Assembly (NCBI RefSeq): GCF_023734135.1
Contig: NZ_AP025730.1
Location: forward strand, 806,001 to 870,000
Direction: 5' to 3'
Length of the DNA: 64,000 nt
Source: Sphaerotilus microaerophilus
GTDB taxonomy: Bacteria > Pseudomonadota > Gammaproteobacteria > Burkholderiales > Burkholderiaceae_C
The notes beneath the pieces were generated by a model. That model did no database searches and was not told the DNA's origin. It was given only the letters and a program-made list of their open reading frames with translations. Made by a program: the position numbers and the translations under genes. Positions 16,139 through 26,303 of this stretch are shown here, piece by piece (the stretch's first letter is position 1; each line of letters opens with the position of its first letter).

Positions 16139-17008
16139 ATGGGACAGAAAATCCATCCGACCGGGTTCCGCCTGCCGGTCACGCGCAATTGGTCGTCGCG
16201 CTGGTACGCCGGCAACCGCCAGTTCGCTGCCATGCTGGCCGAGGACATCGAAGTTCGTGAGTTCCTGAAGAAGAAGCTCAAGAACGCCGCAGTGTCGCGC
16301 ATCCAGATCGAGCGCCCCGCCAAGAACGCCCGCATCACCATCTTCTCGGCTCGTCCGGGTGTGGTGATCGGCAAGAAGGGTGAGGACATCGAGAACCTGA
16401 AGCTGCAGCTCGCCAAGATGCTGGGCGTTCCGGTCGCTGTGAACATCGAGGAAGTGCGCAAGCCCGAAGTCGATGCCCAGCTGATCTCGGAGTCGATCAC
16501 CCAGCAGCTCGAAAAGCGCATCATGTTCCGCCGCGCGATGAAGCGCGCGATGCAGAACGCCATGCGCCTGGGCGCCCAGGGCATCAAGATCATGTCCTCC
16601 GGCCGTCTGAACGGCATCGAAATCGCCCGCACCGAGTGGTATCGCGAAGGCCGCGTGCCCCTGCACACCCTGCGCGCCGACATCGACTACGGTTTCTCGG
16701 AAGCCAAGACCACCTATGGCGTCATCGGCGTCAAGGTGTGGGTCTACCGTGGTGACCGTCTGGCCAATGGCGAAGCGCCGGTGATGCGTGGTGAGGACCG
16801 TCCGGAAGACGACCGCCGCCGCCGTGGTCCGCGCAACGACCGTCCTGGTGACCGCCGTGGCCCGCGTGGCCCGGGCGGTCCTGGTGCCGGCCGTGGTCCC
16901 CGCGGTGAAGGTGCTCCGGCCGAAGGCGCTGCCCCGGCGGGTGACCGCACCGGCGTGAAGCGCGTGGTGCGCGCGCCCGCCCCTGGCGTGGCAGCGAAAG
17001 GAGAATAA
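16139..17008 (+). CDS. rpsC: Small ribosomal subunit protein S3 with long basic tail
   Basis: A 289-residue protein of the 30S mRNA entry site. The N-terminal [20 protein letters not shown], the KH domain (about 60-110, with [11 protein letters not shown], the GxxG loop) and the C-terminal S3 domain up to about residue 210 are standard. Beyond that about 75 residues are added, rich in Arg, Gly, Pro and Asp ([19 protein letters not shown]). E. coli S3 has 233 residues. Comparable tails occur in Burkholderiales; they are probably disordered and RNA-binding. Confidence 0.97.
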   Translation: MGQKIHPTGFRLPVTRNWSSRWYAGNRQFAAMLAEDIEVREFLKKKLKNAAVSRIQIERPAKNARITIFSARPGVVIGKKGEDIENLKLQLAKMLGVPVAVNIEEVRKPEVDAQLISESITQQLEKRIMFRRAMKRAMQNAMRLGAQGIKIMSSGRLNGIEIARTEWYREGRVPLHTLRADIDYGFSEAKTTYGVIGVKVWVYRGDRLANGEAPVMRGEDRPEDDRRRRGPRNDRPGDRRGPRGPGGPGAGRGPRGEGAPAEGAAPAGDRTGVKRVVRAPAPGVAAKGE

Positions 17009-17011
17009 GGA

Positions 17012-17428
17012 ATGTTGCAACCGTCCCGTCGCAAGTTCCGCAAGGAACAGAAGGGCCGCAACACCGGCGTCGCCACCCGTGGCGCCGACGTGTCTTTCGG
17101 CGAATTCGGCCTGAAGGCGACCGAGCGTGGTCGCATCACGGCCCGCCAGATCGAAGCGGCCCGTCGTGCCATCTCGCGCCACATCAAGCGCGGTGGCCGC
17201 ATCTTCATCCGCATCTTCCCGGACAAGCCGATCTCCCAGAAGCCGGCCGAAGTCCGGATGGGTAACGGCAAGGGCAACCCCGAGTACTACGTGGCCGAGA
17301 TCCAGCCGGGCAAGGTCCTGTACGAGATCAACGGTGTGCCTGAAGCGCTCGCCCGCGAAGCCTTCACCCTGGCCGCTGCCAAGCTGCCGCTGCGTTGCAC
17401 CTTCGTGACGCGTGGCTTCGGCGCCTGA
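17012..17428 (+). CDS. rplP: Large ribosomal subunit protein L16
   Basis: A 138-residue protein near the A-site tRNA elbow. It begins [17 protein letters not shown] and contains the conserved [32 protein letters not shown] and the [16 protein letters not shown] loop, where YcfD-type arginine hydroxylation occurs in other bacteria. It lies 3 bases after the rpsC stop, with AAGGAG overlapping the end of rpsC. Confidence 0.97.
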   Translation: MLQPSRRKFRKEQKGRNTGVATRGADVSFGEFGLKATERGRITARQIEAARRAISRHIKRGGRIFIRIFPDKPISQKPAEVRMGNGKGNPEYYVAEIQPGKVLYEINGVPEALAREAFTLAAAKLPLRCTFVTRGFGA

Positions 17429-17445
17429 GCCCAAGGAGTAATGCA

Positions 17446-17643
17446 ATGAAAGCCTCCGAACTCCGCGCCAAGGACGTCGCCGCGCTCGAAAAGGAAATCA
17501 GCGATCTGCTGAAGGCCCATTTCGGCCTGCGTATGCAGAAGGCGACCCAGCAACTGGGCAACAACGCGGTGCTGAAGAACACGCGCCGTGACATCGCCCG
17601 TGCGCGCACCATCCTCGCCGAGAAGAAGAAGGGAGCTGCGTGA
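17446..17643 (+). CDS. rpmC: Large ribosomal subunit protein L29
   Basis: A 65-residue helical-hairpin protein beside L23 at the tunnel exit. The start is the methionine of [18 protein letters not shown] at 17446, preceded by AAGGAG; an open extension upstream overlaps rplP and is not L29-like. The closing [17 protein letters not shown] is typical. Its stop overlaps the rpsQ start (TGATG). Confidence 0.96.
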   Translation: MKASELRAKDVAALEKEISDLLKAHFGLRMQKATQQLGNNAVLKNTRRDIARARTILAEKKKGAA

Positions 17644-17945
17644 TGAGCGAAGCCCAGGTTCAAGAAACGCAAGCCACTGCACCGGCCCGCGCCAAGGTCG
17701 TCCGTACCCTGGTCGGCAAGGTCGTGAGCGACAAGCGCGCCAAGACCGTCACCGTGCTGGTCGAGCGCCGTGTCAAGCACGAGCTCTACGGCAAGATCGT
17801 GGCCCGCTCGCGCAAGTACCACGCCCACGACGAAAAGGGCGAGTACAAGATGGGCGACTTGGTCGAGATCACCGAAAGCCGTCCGCTGTCCAAGACCAAG
17901 AACTGGGTCGTGACCCGGATGGTCGAGAAGGCCCGCGTGGTCTGA
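17643..17945 (+). CDS. rpsQ: Small ribosomal subunit protein S17
   Basis: A 100-residue OB-fold protein that binds 16S rRNA early. The core ([42 protein letters not shown] and [17 protein letters not shown]) is standard, with a short extra N-terminus. The ATG at 17643 overlaps the rpmC stop. An in-frame GTG at 17640 is possible but less likely. It is the last gene of the operon: a terminator follows, and rplN/rplX/rplE, its usual neighbours, are absent. Confidence 0.97.
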   Translation: MSEAQVQETQATAPARAKVVRTLVGKVVSDKRAKTVTVLVERRVKHELYGKIVARSRKYHAHDEKGEYKMGDLVEITESRPLSKTKNWVVTRMVEKARVV

Positions 17946-17999
17946 CGCTGCACTGAAAGCACGCTGCGCGCCGGGGTCATCCTGACCACGGCCGCTGTG

Positions 18000-18041
18000 A
18001 AAACCGGCTCGCTGGGATACTGGCGGCCGGTTTTGCTTTTT
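18000..18041 (+). terminator. Rho-independent terminator of the ribosomal operon
   Basis: AAAACCGGC (18000-18008) pairs with GCCGGTTTT (18026-18034) over 9 bp, and GCTTTTTCT follows. It lies 55 bases after rpsQ and ahead of the peroxiredoxin gene, so the ribosomal unit ends here. Confidence 0.8.
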
Positions 18042-18098
18042 CTGCGGTCATTTCATGCGATCTGGCCCACACACCGTCACAACGAGGAGAGCCCCACC

Positions 18099-18605
18099 AT
18101 GCTGAAAGTCGGCGACAAGCTGCCCCAAGTCACGCTGTACGAGTTCATCGACGTACCCACCGAAGGCTGCTCGCTCGGGCCCAATCCGGTGGACGTGGCC
18201 AAGGCCGCCGCAGGCAAGACCATCGCCCTGTTCGCGCTGCCGGGGGCCTACACGCCGACCTGCTCGGCCCAGCATGTGCCCGGCTACGTGCAAGACGCCG
18301 AGGCACTGAAGGCCGCAGGCGTGGACGAGATCTGGTGCCTGTCGGTGAACGACGCCTTCGTGATGGGCGCCTGGGGCCGGGAACTCGGCACCGCCGGCAA
18401 GGTGCGCATGCTGGGTGACGGCAGCGCCGACTTTGCCAAAGCCGCCGGCCTGACGCTGGACCTGACCGCGAAGGGCCTGGGCCTGCGCTCGCAGCGCTAC
18501 TCGGCGCTGGTCAAGGATGGCGTGGTGCAGACGCTGAACGTCGAAGGCCCCGGCAAGTTCGAAGTCAGCGATGCAGCGACGATGCTGCAGCAGGCCAAGG
18601 GCTGA
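18099..18605 (+). CDS. Peroxiredoxin of the Prx5 (AhpE/hybrid-type glutaredoxin-linked) class
   Basis: A 168-residue thiol peroxidase that reduces hydrogen peroxide and alkyl peroxides. The PxxxTxxC active site is PGAYTPTC with peroxidatic C55, followed by SAQHVPGY as in Prx5 proteins. No fused glutaredoxin domain is present, so an external thiol donor is needed. The start at 18099 follows GAGGAG; a longer in-frame opening overlaps the terminator and is rejected. A strong bidirectional terminator separates it from the convergent mnmA. Confidence 0.93.
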   Translation: MLKVGDKLPQVTLYEFIDVPTEGCSLGPNPVDVAKAAAGKTIALFALPGAYTPTCSAQHVPGYVQDAEALKAAGVDEIWCLSVNDAFVMGAWGRELGTAGKVRMLGDGSADFAKAAGLTLDLTAKGLGLRSQRYSALVKDGVVQTLNVEGPGKFEVSDAATMLQQAKG

Positions 18606-18628
18606 TTGCCAGCCTCCCGCCTGCTGAA

Positions 18629-18659
18629 GCAAAGAGGCGCCCGCGGGGCGCCTCTTTGC
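18629..18659. terminator. Bidirectional terminator between peroxiredoxin gene and mnmA
   Basis: A perfect 14-bp stem (18629-18642 with 18646-18659) with a 3-base GCG loop; its arms start GCAAAGAGG and end CCTCTTTGC. Symmetry and its place between convergent genes suggest it stops transcription from both sides, although T-runs are short. Confidence 0.75.
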
Positions 18660-18686
18660 GTATGGGGAGCGGGACCTGCGCGCGGC

Positions 18687-19799
18687 TCAATCCACCGTCG
18701 CGATGAAGCCGCCGCCCAGGCAGACCTCGCCGTCGTACAGCACGGCCGACTGGCCGGGGGTGACGGCCCACTGCGGGGCGTCGAAGTGGAGTTGCAGCCG
18801 ATCGGGGTCGCTGCCCAGCGTGAGCGTGCAGGCCTCATCGGCCTGCCGGTAGCGGGTCTTGGCACTGACGGCGAGGCGGGAGGGCGGTTCGCCCGCGCAC
18901 CAGTGCGCGCCATCGGCCTGCAGCGAGTGGCTGAGCAGCCAGGGGTGGTCATGCCCCTGCACGATGTAGAGCGTGTTGGTCGCCAGGTCCTTGCGGGCGA
19001 CGAACCAGGGCTCGTGCTCGCCACCGCCGCGCCGGGCGCCTTTTTCCTTGATGCCGCCGATGCCGATCCCCTTGCGTTGGCCCAGCGTGTAGAAGCTCAG
19101 GCCGACGTGCTCGCCGAGCAGGCGGTTGCGGTCGTCGCGGATCGGCCCCGGCGCCTGCGCGAGGTAGCGGTTGAGGAACTCACGGAACGGCCGCTCGCCG
19201 ATGAAGCAGATGCCGGTCGAGTCCTTCTTCTTCGCGTTCGGCAGGCCGATCTCCTGGGCGATGCGGCGCACTTCGGTCTTGTGCAGTTCGCCGACCGGGA
19301 ACAGCGTGGTGGCGATCTGGGCCTGGTTCAGGCGGTGCAGGAAGTAGCTCTGGTCCTTGGACGGATCCAGCCCCTTGAGCAGCTCGTGCCGTCCCCGCTC
19401 GGCGTTGAAGCGCGCGCGGGCGTAGTGGCCCGTGGCGATCTTCTCGGCACCCAGGCGCATGGCGTGGTCGAGGAAGGCCTTGAACTTGATCTCGGCGTTG
19501 CAAAGCACGTCCGGGTTCGGCGTGCGCCCGGCCTGGTACTCACGCAGGAACTCGGCGAAGACGCGGTCACGGTACTCGGCGGCGAAGTTGACGTGCTCGA
19601 TCTCGATGCCGATCACGTCGGCGACGGCCGCGGCGTCGAGGAAGTCCTGGCGCGACGAACAGAACTCGCTGTCATCGTCGTCTTCCCAGTTCTTCATGAA
19701 GATGCCGACGACCTCGTGTCCCTGCTGCTTGAGCAGGTGGGCGCTGACGGCCGAATCGACGCCGCCGGACAGGCCGACGACCACGCGGGAGGGTTTCAT
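18687..19799 (-). CDS. mnmA: tRNA-specific 2-thiouridylase
   Basis: A 370-residue enzyme that adds sulfur to U34 of Lys, Glu and Gln tRNAs using sulfur relayed from IscS. The PP-loop [10 protein letters not shown] lies at the N-terminus. The first catalytic Cys is in [12 protein letters not shown] and the second in [13 protein letters not shown]. The tRNA-binding and beta-barrel C-terminal domains follow ([11 protein letters not shown] and [11 protein letters not shown]). The start at 19797-19799 overlaps the upstream Nudix gene stop by ATGA. A longer reading frame upstream is that gene read out of frame. Confidence 0.96.
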   Translation of the reverse strand: MKPSRVVVGLSGGVDSAVSAHLLKQQGHEVVGIFMKNWEDDDDSEFCSSRQDFLDAAAVADVIGIEIEHVNFAAEYRDRVFAEFLREYQAGRTPNPDVLCNAEIKFKAFLDHAMRLGAEKIATGHYARARFNAERGRHELLKGLDPSKDQSYFLHRLNQAQIATTLFPVGELHKTEVRRIAQEIGLPNAKKKDSTGICFIGERPFREFLNRYLAQAPGPIRDDRNRLLGEHVGLSFYTLGQRKGIGIGGIKEKGARRGGGEHEPWFVARKDLATNTLYIVQGHDHPWLLSHSLQADGAHWCAGEPPSRLAVSAKTRYRQADEACTLTLGSDPDRLQLHFDAPQWAVTPGQSAVLYDGEVCLGGGFIATVD

Positions 19800-20311
19800 C
19801 GGCCCGATTGTCCCCGCAGGCGCGACTCCTTGCCGTCGTACACCGAGGCGTGGGTATGGATCGCGCCGAGCGGCAGGCGCTGCCCGGCGAGGTGGTCCTC
19901 CAGGCAGCGCAGCACCAGCGGGCTGCGCAGCACGGCGTGGCGGGCCCGGATCTCTTCGGGCGTCAGCCATAGGGTGCGCACGATGCCCGTGTCGAACGGG
20001 CGCCCCGCAATCTGATCACCCACGCTGCCGGTGAAGGCAACGCGAAAAAATGTCAGATCCTCGCAACGCTCGGGCCGAACGATACGTGACAGGTAGAGGC
20101 CGACGAGGTGGGTGGGCGTGAAGGCGCGGGCGGTTTCCTCCAGCGTTTCGCGGATCACCGCCTCCAAGGGCGACTCGCCGGGGTCGAGGTGCCCGGCCGG
20201 GTTGTTCAGTCTCAGGCCGTCGGGTGTCTCTTCTTCAACCAGCAGGAAGCGTCCGGCGTCCTGGACGATGGCTGCGACGGTGACATGGGGCTTCCAGCGG
20301 GGCTCGGTCAT
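19796..20311 (-). CDS. nudJ: Nudix hydrolase, NudJ-like
   Basis: A 171-residue nucleotide pyrophosphohydrolase. It begins [27 protein letters not shown], close to E. coli NudJ, which removes phosphate or pyrophosphate from thiamin and nucleoside di- and triphosphates. The Nudix box runs from GHLDPGE through [14 protein letters not shown]; the box glycine after EE is replaced by Thr-Ala. It directly precedes and overlaps mnmA, the same order as in E. coli, which supports the NudJ name. The start at 20311 was chosen over an upstream open stretch without Nudix similarity. Confidence 0.85.
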   Translation of the reverse strand: MTEPRWKPHVTVAAIVQDAGRFLLVEEETPDGLRLNNPAGHLDPGESPLEAVIRETLEETARAFTPTHLVGLYLSRIVRPERCEDLTFFRVAFTGSVGDQIAGRPFDTGIVRTLWLTPEEIRARHAVLRSPLVLRCLEDHLAGQRLPLGAIHTHASVYDGKESRLRGQSGR

Positions 20312-20438
20312 GGCCGGATCGTAAGGGTTGACACGCCGCAACCCCGGGGTGATCCCAGGTCCGGTCGCGTTGGTTCTGTACCAGGAACCCGTGTAAGCTG
20401 CCCGGTCCGTGGAGTTTTGCCCACGAGGAGGAGACGAC

Positions 20439-22028
20439 ATGCTGATCGGAGTTCCGAAGGAAACAGCGCCAGGCGAAAAGCGCGTGGCCACTGTGCCGGA
20501 CGTGGTGGAAAAGCTCGTCAAGCTGGGCTTTGCGGTGGCTGTGGAAAGCGGCGCGGGCGATGCCGCGAATTTTGCGGACGAGACCTACAGCGCGGCCGGC
20601 GCCACCGTGGTGCCAACGGCGGCCGACATCTGGACGCGCAGCGACATCGTCTTCAAGGTGCGCGCCCCCAGCACGGACGAGGTTGCACTGCTGCGCGAGG
20701 GCGGCACGCTGATCAGCTTCATCTGGCCAGCGCAGAACCCCGAGCTGATGCAGCAGCTGGCCGCTCGCAAGGTCACCGTGCTGGCCATCGACGCGCTGCC
20801 ACGCCAGTTGTCGCGCGCGCAGAAGATGGACGCGCTGACCTCCATGGCCGGCATCAGCGGGTACCGCGCCGTCATCGAGGCGGCCAACGCCTTCGGGCGC
20901 TTCTTCAACGGCCAGATCACCGCCGCCGGCAAGATCCCGCCGGCCAAGGTGTTCATCGCCGGCGCTGGCGTCGCGGGCTTGGCCGCCATCGGCACCGCAG
21001 CGAACCTGGGCGCCATCGTGCGCGCCAACGATACCCGCGCCGAGGTGGCCGACCAGGTCGTCTCTCTGGGCGGTGAGTTCGTCAAGGTCGACTACGAGGA
21101 AGAGGGTTCGGGCGGCGGCGGCTACGCCAAGGTGATGAGCGAGGGCTTCCAGGCCGCCCAGCGCGCGATGTATGCGCAGCAGGCCAAGGACGCCGACATC
21201 ATCATCACCACCGCGCTGATCCCGGGCAAGCCGGCGCCCAAGCTGATCACCGCCGAAATGGTGCAGAGCATGAAGCCGGGCAGCGTCATCGTCGACATGG
21301 CGGGCGAGCAGGGCGGCAACTGCGAGCTCACCGTGCCGGGCGAGGCGGTGGTGCGCCACGGCGTGACGATCATCGGCTACACCGATCTCGTGAGCCGTCT
21401 GGCCAAGCAGTCCTCGACGCTGTACGCGACCAACCTGCTGCGCGTGACCGAGGAGCTGTGCAAGAACAAGGAAGGCCGCAAGGATGGCGTGATCAACGTC
21501 AACATGGAGGACGACGCCATCCGCGGCCTCACGGTCATCAAGGAAGGCAGCGTCACCTGGCCGGCGCCGCCGCTGAAGCTGCCCGCGCCGCCACCCAAGG
21601 CCGCGGCCGCACCGGCGGCCGCACCGAAGGGGCATGGCCACGGTGCCGGCGAGCCGATGTCCGGCAAGTCGCTGGCGACGGTGTTCGGCATTGGCGCGCT
21701 GGCCTTTCTGCTCGTCGGGTTGTACGCGCCGGCCAGCTTCCTGTCGCACTTCACCGTGTTCGTGCTGGCCTGCTTCATCGGCTACATGGTGGTCTGGAAC
21801 GTGACGCCCTCGCTGCACACACCGCTGATGAGCGTGACCAACGCCATCTCGTCGATCATCGCCATTGGCGCGCTGGTCCAGGTCGCGCCGCCGCTCACCG
21901 GTGGGGTGACGGATCGGCCCAATGCGCTGATCCTGGGCTTGGCCGTGTTTGCGCTCGCGCTCACGGCCGTCAACATGTTCGGCGGCTTCGCGGTGACGCG
22001 TCGCATGCTGGCGATGTTCCGCAAGTAA
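20439..22028 (+). CDS. pntA: NAD(P) transhydrogenase, alpha subunit (fused form)
   Basis: A 529-residue inner-membrane subunit. The NAD(H)-binding dI domain (about 1-385) starts [17 protein letters not shown] and has the nucleotide fold around [22 protein letters not shown] and the [14 protein letters not shown] segment. A Pro/Ala linker follows, then about four membrane helices (about 405-529, [21 protein letters not shown] onwards). This is the E. coli-style undivided alpha subunit rather than the split PntAA/PntAB common in many bacteria. With PntB it uses proton-motive force to make NADPH from NADH. It lies 10 bases before pntB; GAGGAG precedes the start. Confidence 0.95.
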   Translation: MLIGVPKETAPGEKRVATVPDVVEKLVKLGFAVAVESGAGDAANFADETYSAAGATVVPTAADIWTRSDIVFKVRAPSTDEVALLREGGTLISFIWPAQNPELMQQLAARKVTVLAIDALPRQLSRAQKMDALTSMAGISGYRAVIEAANAFGRFFNGQITAAGKIPPAKVFIAGAGVAGLAAIGTAANLGAIVRANDTRAEVADQVVSLGGEFVKVDYEEEGSGGGGYAKVMSEGFQAAQRAMYAQQAKDADIIITTALIPGKPAPKLITAEMVQSMKPGSVIVDMAGEQGGNCELTVPGEAVVRHGVTIIGYTDLVSRLAKQSSTLYATNLLRVTEELCKNKEGRKDGVINVNMEDDAIRGLTVIKEGSVTWPAPPLKLPAPPPKAAAAPAAAPKGHGHGAGEPMSGKSLATVFGIGALAFLLVGLYAPASFLSHFTVFVLACFIGYMVVWNVTPSLHTPLMSVTNAISSIIAIGALVQVAPPLTGGVTDRPNALILGLAVFALALTAVNMFGGFAVTRRMLAMFRK

Positions 22029-22038
22029 GGAGACGACC

Positions 22039-23457
22039 ATGACGTCCAGCCTGGCCACCGTTTCCTACATCGGCGCCACCATCCTCTTCATCCTCAGCCT
22101 GGGCGGGCTGGCCAACCCCGAGACCGCGCGCCGCGGCAACCTGTTCGGCATCATCGGCATGACCATCGCCGTGCTGGCCACGGTGCTGGGGCCGCGCGTC
22201 ACGCCGGCAGGCATCACCTGGATCATCGCTGCGCTGGCCGTCGGTGGCGCCATCGGCCTCTTCGCGGCGAAGAAGGTGCAGATGACCCAGATGCCCGAGC
22301 TGGTCGCCCTGATGCACAGCCTGGTCGGCCTGGCGGCCTGCCTGGTGGGCTTCGCCAGCTACGTGGACACCTCCACGGTCTTCCCGACCGAGGCCGAGAA
22401 GGCGATCCACGAGGTGGAGATCTACGTGGGCATCCTCATCGGTGCCGTGACCTTCTCCGGCTCCATCATTGCCTTCGGCAAGCTCTCCGGCAAGATCGGC
22501 GGCAAGCCGCTGCTGCTGCCGGCGCGGCACTGGCTCAACCTCGCCGGCCTGCTGGTGGTGATCTGGTTCGGCCGCGAGTTCCTGCACGCGCATGACATCC
22601 AGGCCGGCATGACGCCGCTGCTGGTGATGACCGTGATCGCCCTGCTCTTCGGCATCCACATGGTGATGGCCATCGGCGGCGCCGACATGCCGGTGGTGGT
22701 GTCGATGCTCAACAGCTACTCGGGCTGGGCCGCGGCCGCGACGGGCTTCATGCTCAGCAACGACCTGCTGATCGTGGTGGGCGCGCTGGTGGGCAGTTCG
22801 GGCGCCATCCTCAGCTACATCATGTGCCGGGCGATGAACCGCAACTTCATCAGCGTGATCGCCGGTGGCTTCGGTGGCGGTGCCCCGGCCCCGGCGGCCG
22901 CAGGCGGTGGTGCGGCCCAGCCGGCCGGCGAGGTGTCGCCGGTCAGCGCGGTGGAGACCGCCGAGATGCTGCGCGAGGCCAAGAACGTCATCATCGTGCC
23001 CGGCTACGGCATGGCGGTGGCGCAGGCCCAGCACACGGTCTTCGAGATCACCAAGCTGCTGCGCGAGAAGGGCGTCAAGGTGCGCTTCGGCATCCACCCG
23101 GTGGCCGGGCGCATGCCGGGCCACATGAACGTGCTGCTGGCCGAGGCCAAGGTGCCCTACGACATCGTGCTGGAGATGGACGAGATCAACGAGGACTTCC
23201 CGGACACGGACGTCACCATGGTCATCGGCGCCAACGACATCGTGAACCCGGCTGCCCAGGACGACCCCACCAGCCCGATCGCCGGCATGCCGGTGCTGGA
23301 GGTGTGGAAGGCGCGCACCTCCATCGTGATGAAGCGCTCGATGGCCTCGGGCTACGCGGGCGTGGACAACCCGCTGTTCTACAAGGACAACAACCGCATG
23401 CTCTTCGGCGACGCCAAGAAGATGCTCGACGAGGTGCTGGCGGCGCTGCGGGCCTGA
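22039..23457 (+). CDS. pntB: NAD(P) transhydrogenase, beta subunit
   Basis: A 472-residue subunit with about eight or nine membrane helices forming the proton channel, then the NADP(H)-binding dIII domain (about 305-472). The channel histidine is in [15 protein letters not shown]. dIII has [16 protein letters not shown] and [20 protein letters not shown]-like AAGGAG precedes the ATG. A strong terminator follows, so pntAB is a two-gene operon. Confidence 0.96.
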   Translation: MTSSLATVSYIGATILFILSLGGLANPETARRGNLFGIIGMTIAVLATVLGPRVTPAGITWIIAALAVGGAIGLFAAKKVQMTQMPELVALMHSLVGLAACLVGFASYVDTSTVFPTEAEKAIHEVEIYVGILIGAVTFSGSIIAFGKLSGKIGGKPLLLPARHWLNLAGLLVVIWFGREFLHAHDIQAGMTPLLVMTVIALLFGIHMVMAIGGADMPVVVSMLNSYSGWAAAATGFMLSNDLLIVVGALVGSSGAILSYIMCRAMNRNFISVIAGGFGGGAPAPAAAGGGAAQPAGEVSPVSAVETAEMLREAKNVIIVPGYGMAVAQAQHTVFEITKLLREKGVKVRFGIHPVAGRMPGHMNVLLAEAKVPYDIVLEMDEINEDFPDTDVTMVIGANDIVNPAAQDDPTSPIAGMPVLEVWKARTSIVMKRSMASGYAGVDNPLFYKDNNRMLFGDAKKMLDEVLAALRA

Positions 23458-23481
23458 GTCGCGTCCCTGCGCCACCCACCC

Positions 23482-23512
23482 AAGCCGGGCCTTGCCCGGC
23501 TTTTCCTTTCGT
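23482..23512 (+). terminator. Terminator of pntAB
   Basis: AAGCCGGGC (23482-23490), loop CTT, GCCCGGCTT (23494-23502), then TTCCTTTCGT. A 9-bp stem 24 bases after the pntB stop. Confidence 0.8.
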
Positions 23513-23619
23513 ATCTGTCGATGGGGTGACATCGACCCAGGGTCTTCCCCTGATCAAACCCGGGTATCCAAGGCCCTGCCCTGCGGGAGAATCATTGACA
23601 ACGCAGCAGTGAACCCACC

Positions 23620-25299
23620 ATGGAACCCGTCTGGCTGAAACAGTACCCCGTCGAAGTGCCGATGCACATCGACACCCGTGTGGCCCCGTCCCTCGTGGCC
23701 CTGGTGGACGAGGCCTTCACGAAGTACGCTGACCGCGTGGCCTGTCGCTACATGGGGCAGGATTTCAGCTACCGTCGCCTGGACGAGGCGTCGCGCGCGC
23801 TGGGGGCGTGGCTGCAGGCACAGGGGCTGGTGCGAGGCGACCGGGTGGCGATCATGCTGCCCAACATGCCGCAGTACCCGGTGGCGGTGGCCGCGGTGCT
23901 GCGTGCCGGTTTCGTGGTCGTCAACGTCAACCCGCTCTACACGCCGCGTGAGCTGGAGCACCAGCTGAAGGACTCCGGCGCGAAGGCGCTGATCGTGCTG
24001 GAGAACGTGGCGCACACCTTCGAGCAGATCCGCGCCCAGGTGCCGGTGCAGACCGTGCTGCTGGCCTCGCTGGGCGAGATGCTGGGATTCCCGAAGGGCC
24101 TGCTCGTCGACGCCGTGGTCCGCCACGTCAAGAAGCTGGTGCCAGCCTTCAGCCTGCCCGGTGCCGTGCGCTTCAAGGAGGCCCTGGCCGCGGGTGCGCG
24201 CCTGAGCCTGCGGCCAGCCAACCCGGGGCCGGAGGACATCGCGGTGCTGCAGTACACCGGTGGCACCACCGGCGTGAGCAAGGGAGCGGTGCTGCTGCAC
24301 CGCAACCTGGTGGCCAACGTGCTGCAGTCCGAAGCCTGGTTCCAGCCGGCGCTGAAGAAGATGCAGCCCGGCGAACAGCTCGTGCAGGTCTGCGCGCTGC
24401 CGCTGTATCACATCTTTGGCTTCAACACGAACATGATGCTGGGCATGCGCATCGGCGCCTGCAACATCCTGATCCCGAACGCACGGGACCTGCCGGCCAT
24501 GTTCAAGGCGCTGGCCGGGCTGAAGTTCCACAGCTTCCCTGCGGTCAATACGCTGTTTCACGCGATGGTGCATCACGCCGATTTCGGCACGGTGGACTGG
24601 AGCAACCTGAAGATCTCGGTGGGCGGTGGCATGTCGGTGCACCAGGCCACCGCCAGGCTCTGGCTGCAGAAGACCGGCTGCCCCATCTGCGAGGGTTACG
24701 GCCTGTCGGAAACCTCGCCGACCGTGACCTGCAACCCCACCGACAGCACGACCTTCACCGGTTCGATCGGTCTGCCGATGCCCGACACCGAGCTGAAGCT
24801 GCTCGACGACGCGGGCAATGAGGTTCCCGCTGGCCAGCCTGGCGAGATCGCCGTGTGCGGGCCTCAGGTCATGGCCGGTTACTGGCAGCGCCCGGACGAG
24901 ACCGCCAAGGTGATGACCGCCGACGGCTTTTTCCGCACCGGCGACATCGGGGTGATCGACGAGCGTGGCTATGTGCGCATCGTCGACCGCAAGAAGGACA
25001 TGATCATGGTGGGTGGCTTCAACGTCTACCCGAACGAGGTCGAGGACGTGCTGACGCAGATGCCCGGCATCATGGAGTGCGCCGTGGTGGGGGTGCCCGA
25101 CGAGCGCAATGGCGAAACTGTCAAGGCGGTGGTCGTTCGGCGCGACGAGAGCGTCACCGAGGAGGACATCCGTGCCTACTGCGAGCAGAACCTCACCGGC
25201 TACAAGCGCCCGCGGCTGATCGAGTTCCGCAGCGAGCTGCCCAAGACGGCCGTCGGCAAGGTGCTGCGCCGGCAGCTGCGGGGGCCGGGTCAGGGCTGA
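23620..25299 (+). CDS. fadD: Long-chain fatty-acid--CoA ligase
   Basis: A 559-residue AMP-forming enzyme that activates fatty acids to acyl-CoA at the inner membrane for beta-oxidation. The AMP-binding motif is YTGGTTGVSKGA, the acyl-adenylate motif is EGYGLSETSP, and the C-terminal hinge and catalytic parts are FFRTGDIGVIDERGYVRIVDRKKDMIMVGGFNVYP and a final lysine in LPKTAVGKVLRRQL. Length and the FLPNMPQYP-type segment (read here as MLPNMPQYP) fit FadD itself. The ribosome-binding site is weak. It is monocistronic as far as can be seen. Confidence 0.92.
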   Translation: MEPVWLKQYPVEVPMHIDTRVAPSLVALVDEAFTKYADRVACRYMGQDFSYRRLDEASRALGAWLQAQGLVRGDRVAIMLPNMPQYPVAVAAVLRAGFVVVNVNPLYTPRELEHQLKDSGAKALIVLENVAHTFEQIRAQVPVQTVLLASLGEMLGFPKGLLVDAVVRHVKKLVPAFSLPGAVRFKEALAAGARLSLRPANPGPEDIAVLQYTGGTTGVSKGAVLLHRNLVANVLQSEAWFQPALKKMQPGEQLVQVCALPLYHIFGFNTNMMLGMRIGACNILIPNARDLPAMFKALAGLKFHSFPAVNTLFHAMVHHADFGTVDWSNLKISVGGGMSVHQATARLWLQKTGCPICEGYGLSETSPTVTCNPTDSTTFTGSIGLPMPDTELKLLDDAGNEVPAGQPGEIAVCGPQVMAGYWQRPDETAKVMTADGFFRTGDIGVIDERGYVRIVDRKKDMIMVGGFNVYPNEVEDVLTQMPGIMECAVVGVPDERNGETVKAVVVRRDESVTEEDIRAYCEQNLTGYKRPRLIEFRSELPKTAVGKVLRRQLRGPGQG

Positions 25300-25400
25300 C
25301 CCGGCCATGCGTGCCCGCGGGCGGGTGGGGCGCTCTCAGAGGCCTTGCAGTTGCGCAATGTTGCTCATGGATCAGGCGGTTGCAGGCATGATCCCGTCCC

Positions 25401-26294
25401 ATGGCTGAGTTCTTCCGCAAGACCGATGCAGGCCGGCGCGAGTTGCGCGAACGCCGGTTGGGATTGCCGCGTGTGGCACGCAACCTGCTGCTGATCATCG
25501 ACGGGACGCGCAGCGTGCGCGACTGGGTTGGAATGATCCAGGGGGCCTCGCTGGCCGATGCCGTTGCGCTGGCCGAGCTGGGTCTGATCGAGCCGGGCCT
25601 GGGCCGGGCTCCTGGGGACAGCGAGCTGGCTGGCCTGAGCGTGACGACGGCGCCTGCGACCCTGTCCGGCGTGCCGTCGGCGCTGCCCGCCGCCTGGACC
25701 CGACCGGGGCGGCTCAGCGAGCTGGGTGACCTCCCGTCCCCTGGCGCAGAGCCCCGTCACATGGCCTCGCTGGGGGCGTCGCTGCCGACGATGCTGGCTT
25801 CGCTGGGGGGGGATTCCACCTGGGGTGATACGTCGGGTGCGCCGCTCGGCCGCCCCGGCCTGCGCACCACACCGACCACGACAGGTGCTGTGCCTCGGCG
25901 GGCGGCGCCTGCTGCGGTGGCGAGCCCGTCGTCCGCCGTGGCGCGTGCGCCGGCGGTGGCCAAGGCGGCGGCCAGCGAGGCCGGCGTGATGTCGGTGCCG
26001 CCCTCGACTTGGCCGGGCGAGGACTCTGCCGGCTTCGTGCCCCTGGACGCGGGTGGCCGCCCGGTCGGCCGCACCGGCCTCGACTACAGCGAGCTCTATG
26101 ACAGCCTGAACGCACTGGTGCGCGAAACCCTGGGCCTGCTCAAGGGCTACCGCTACACCCTGCGCATCGAGCGGGCACGCAACGTGATCGAGCTGGAGGC
26201 GGTGGCAGGGGCCTTCCTCATCGAGGTGCGGCGCGTGCGCGGCGATTCCACCGCCCGCATGGTGGAGCGCGCCCTGCGTCTTGGCAGCGGCTAA
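25401..26294 (+). CDS. Protein of unknown function
   Basis: A 297-residue protein I cannot name. An N-terminal block (about 1-70, LRERRLGLPRVARNLLLIIDGTRSVRDWVGMI followed by ALAELGLIEPG) has the look of a short domain found alone in many betaproteobacterial hypotheticals. The middle (about 75-225) is low-complexity Ala/Pro/Thr/Ser. The last 70 residues are a compact helical-plus-strand domain (YSELYDSLNALVRETLGLLKGYRYTLRIERARNVIELE). No signal peptide or membrane helix is seen. It is 10 bases upstream of mtnN. Confidence 0.7.
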   Translation: MAEFFRKTDAGRRELRERRLGLPRVARNLLLIIDGTRSVRDWVGMIQGASLADAVALAELGLIEPGLGRAPGDSELAGLSVTTAPATLSGVPSALPAAWTRPGRLSELGDLPSPGAEPRHMASLGASLPTMLASLGGDSTWGDTSGAPLGRPGLRTTPTTTGAVPRRAAPAAVASPSSAVARAPAVAKAAASEAGVMSVPPSTWPGEDSAGFVPLDAGGRPVGRTGLDYSELYDSLNALVRETLGLLKGYRYTLRIERARNVIELEAVAGAFLIEVRRVRGDSTARMVERALRLGSG

Positions 26295-26303
26295 GCTGCG
26301 CGC

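Noticed and set aside
23554..25308. A 584-codon leftward frame opposite fadD
   Set aside because: Antisense shadow of a well-conserved gene, with no domain and His/Arg-rich composition.
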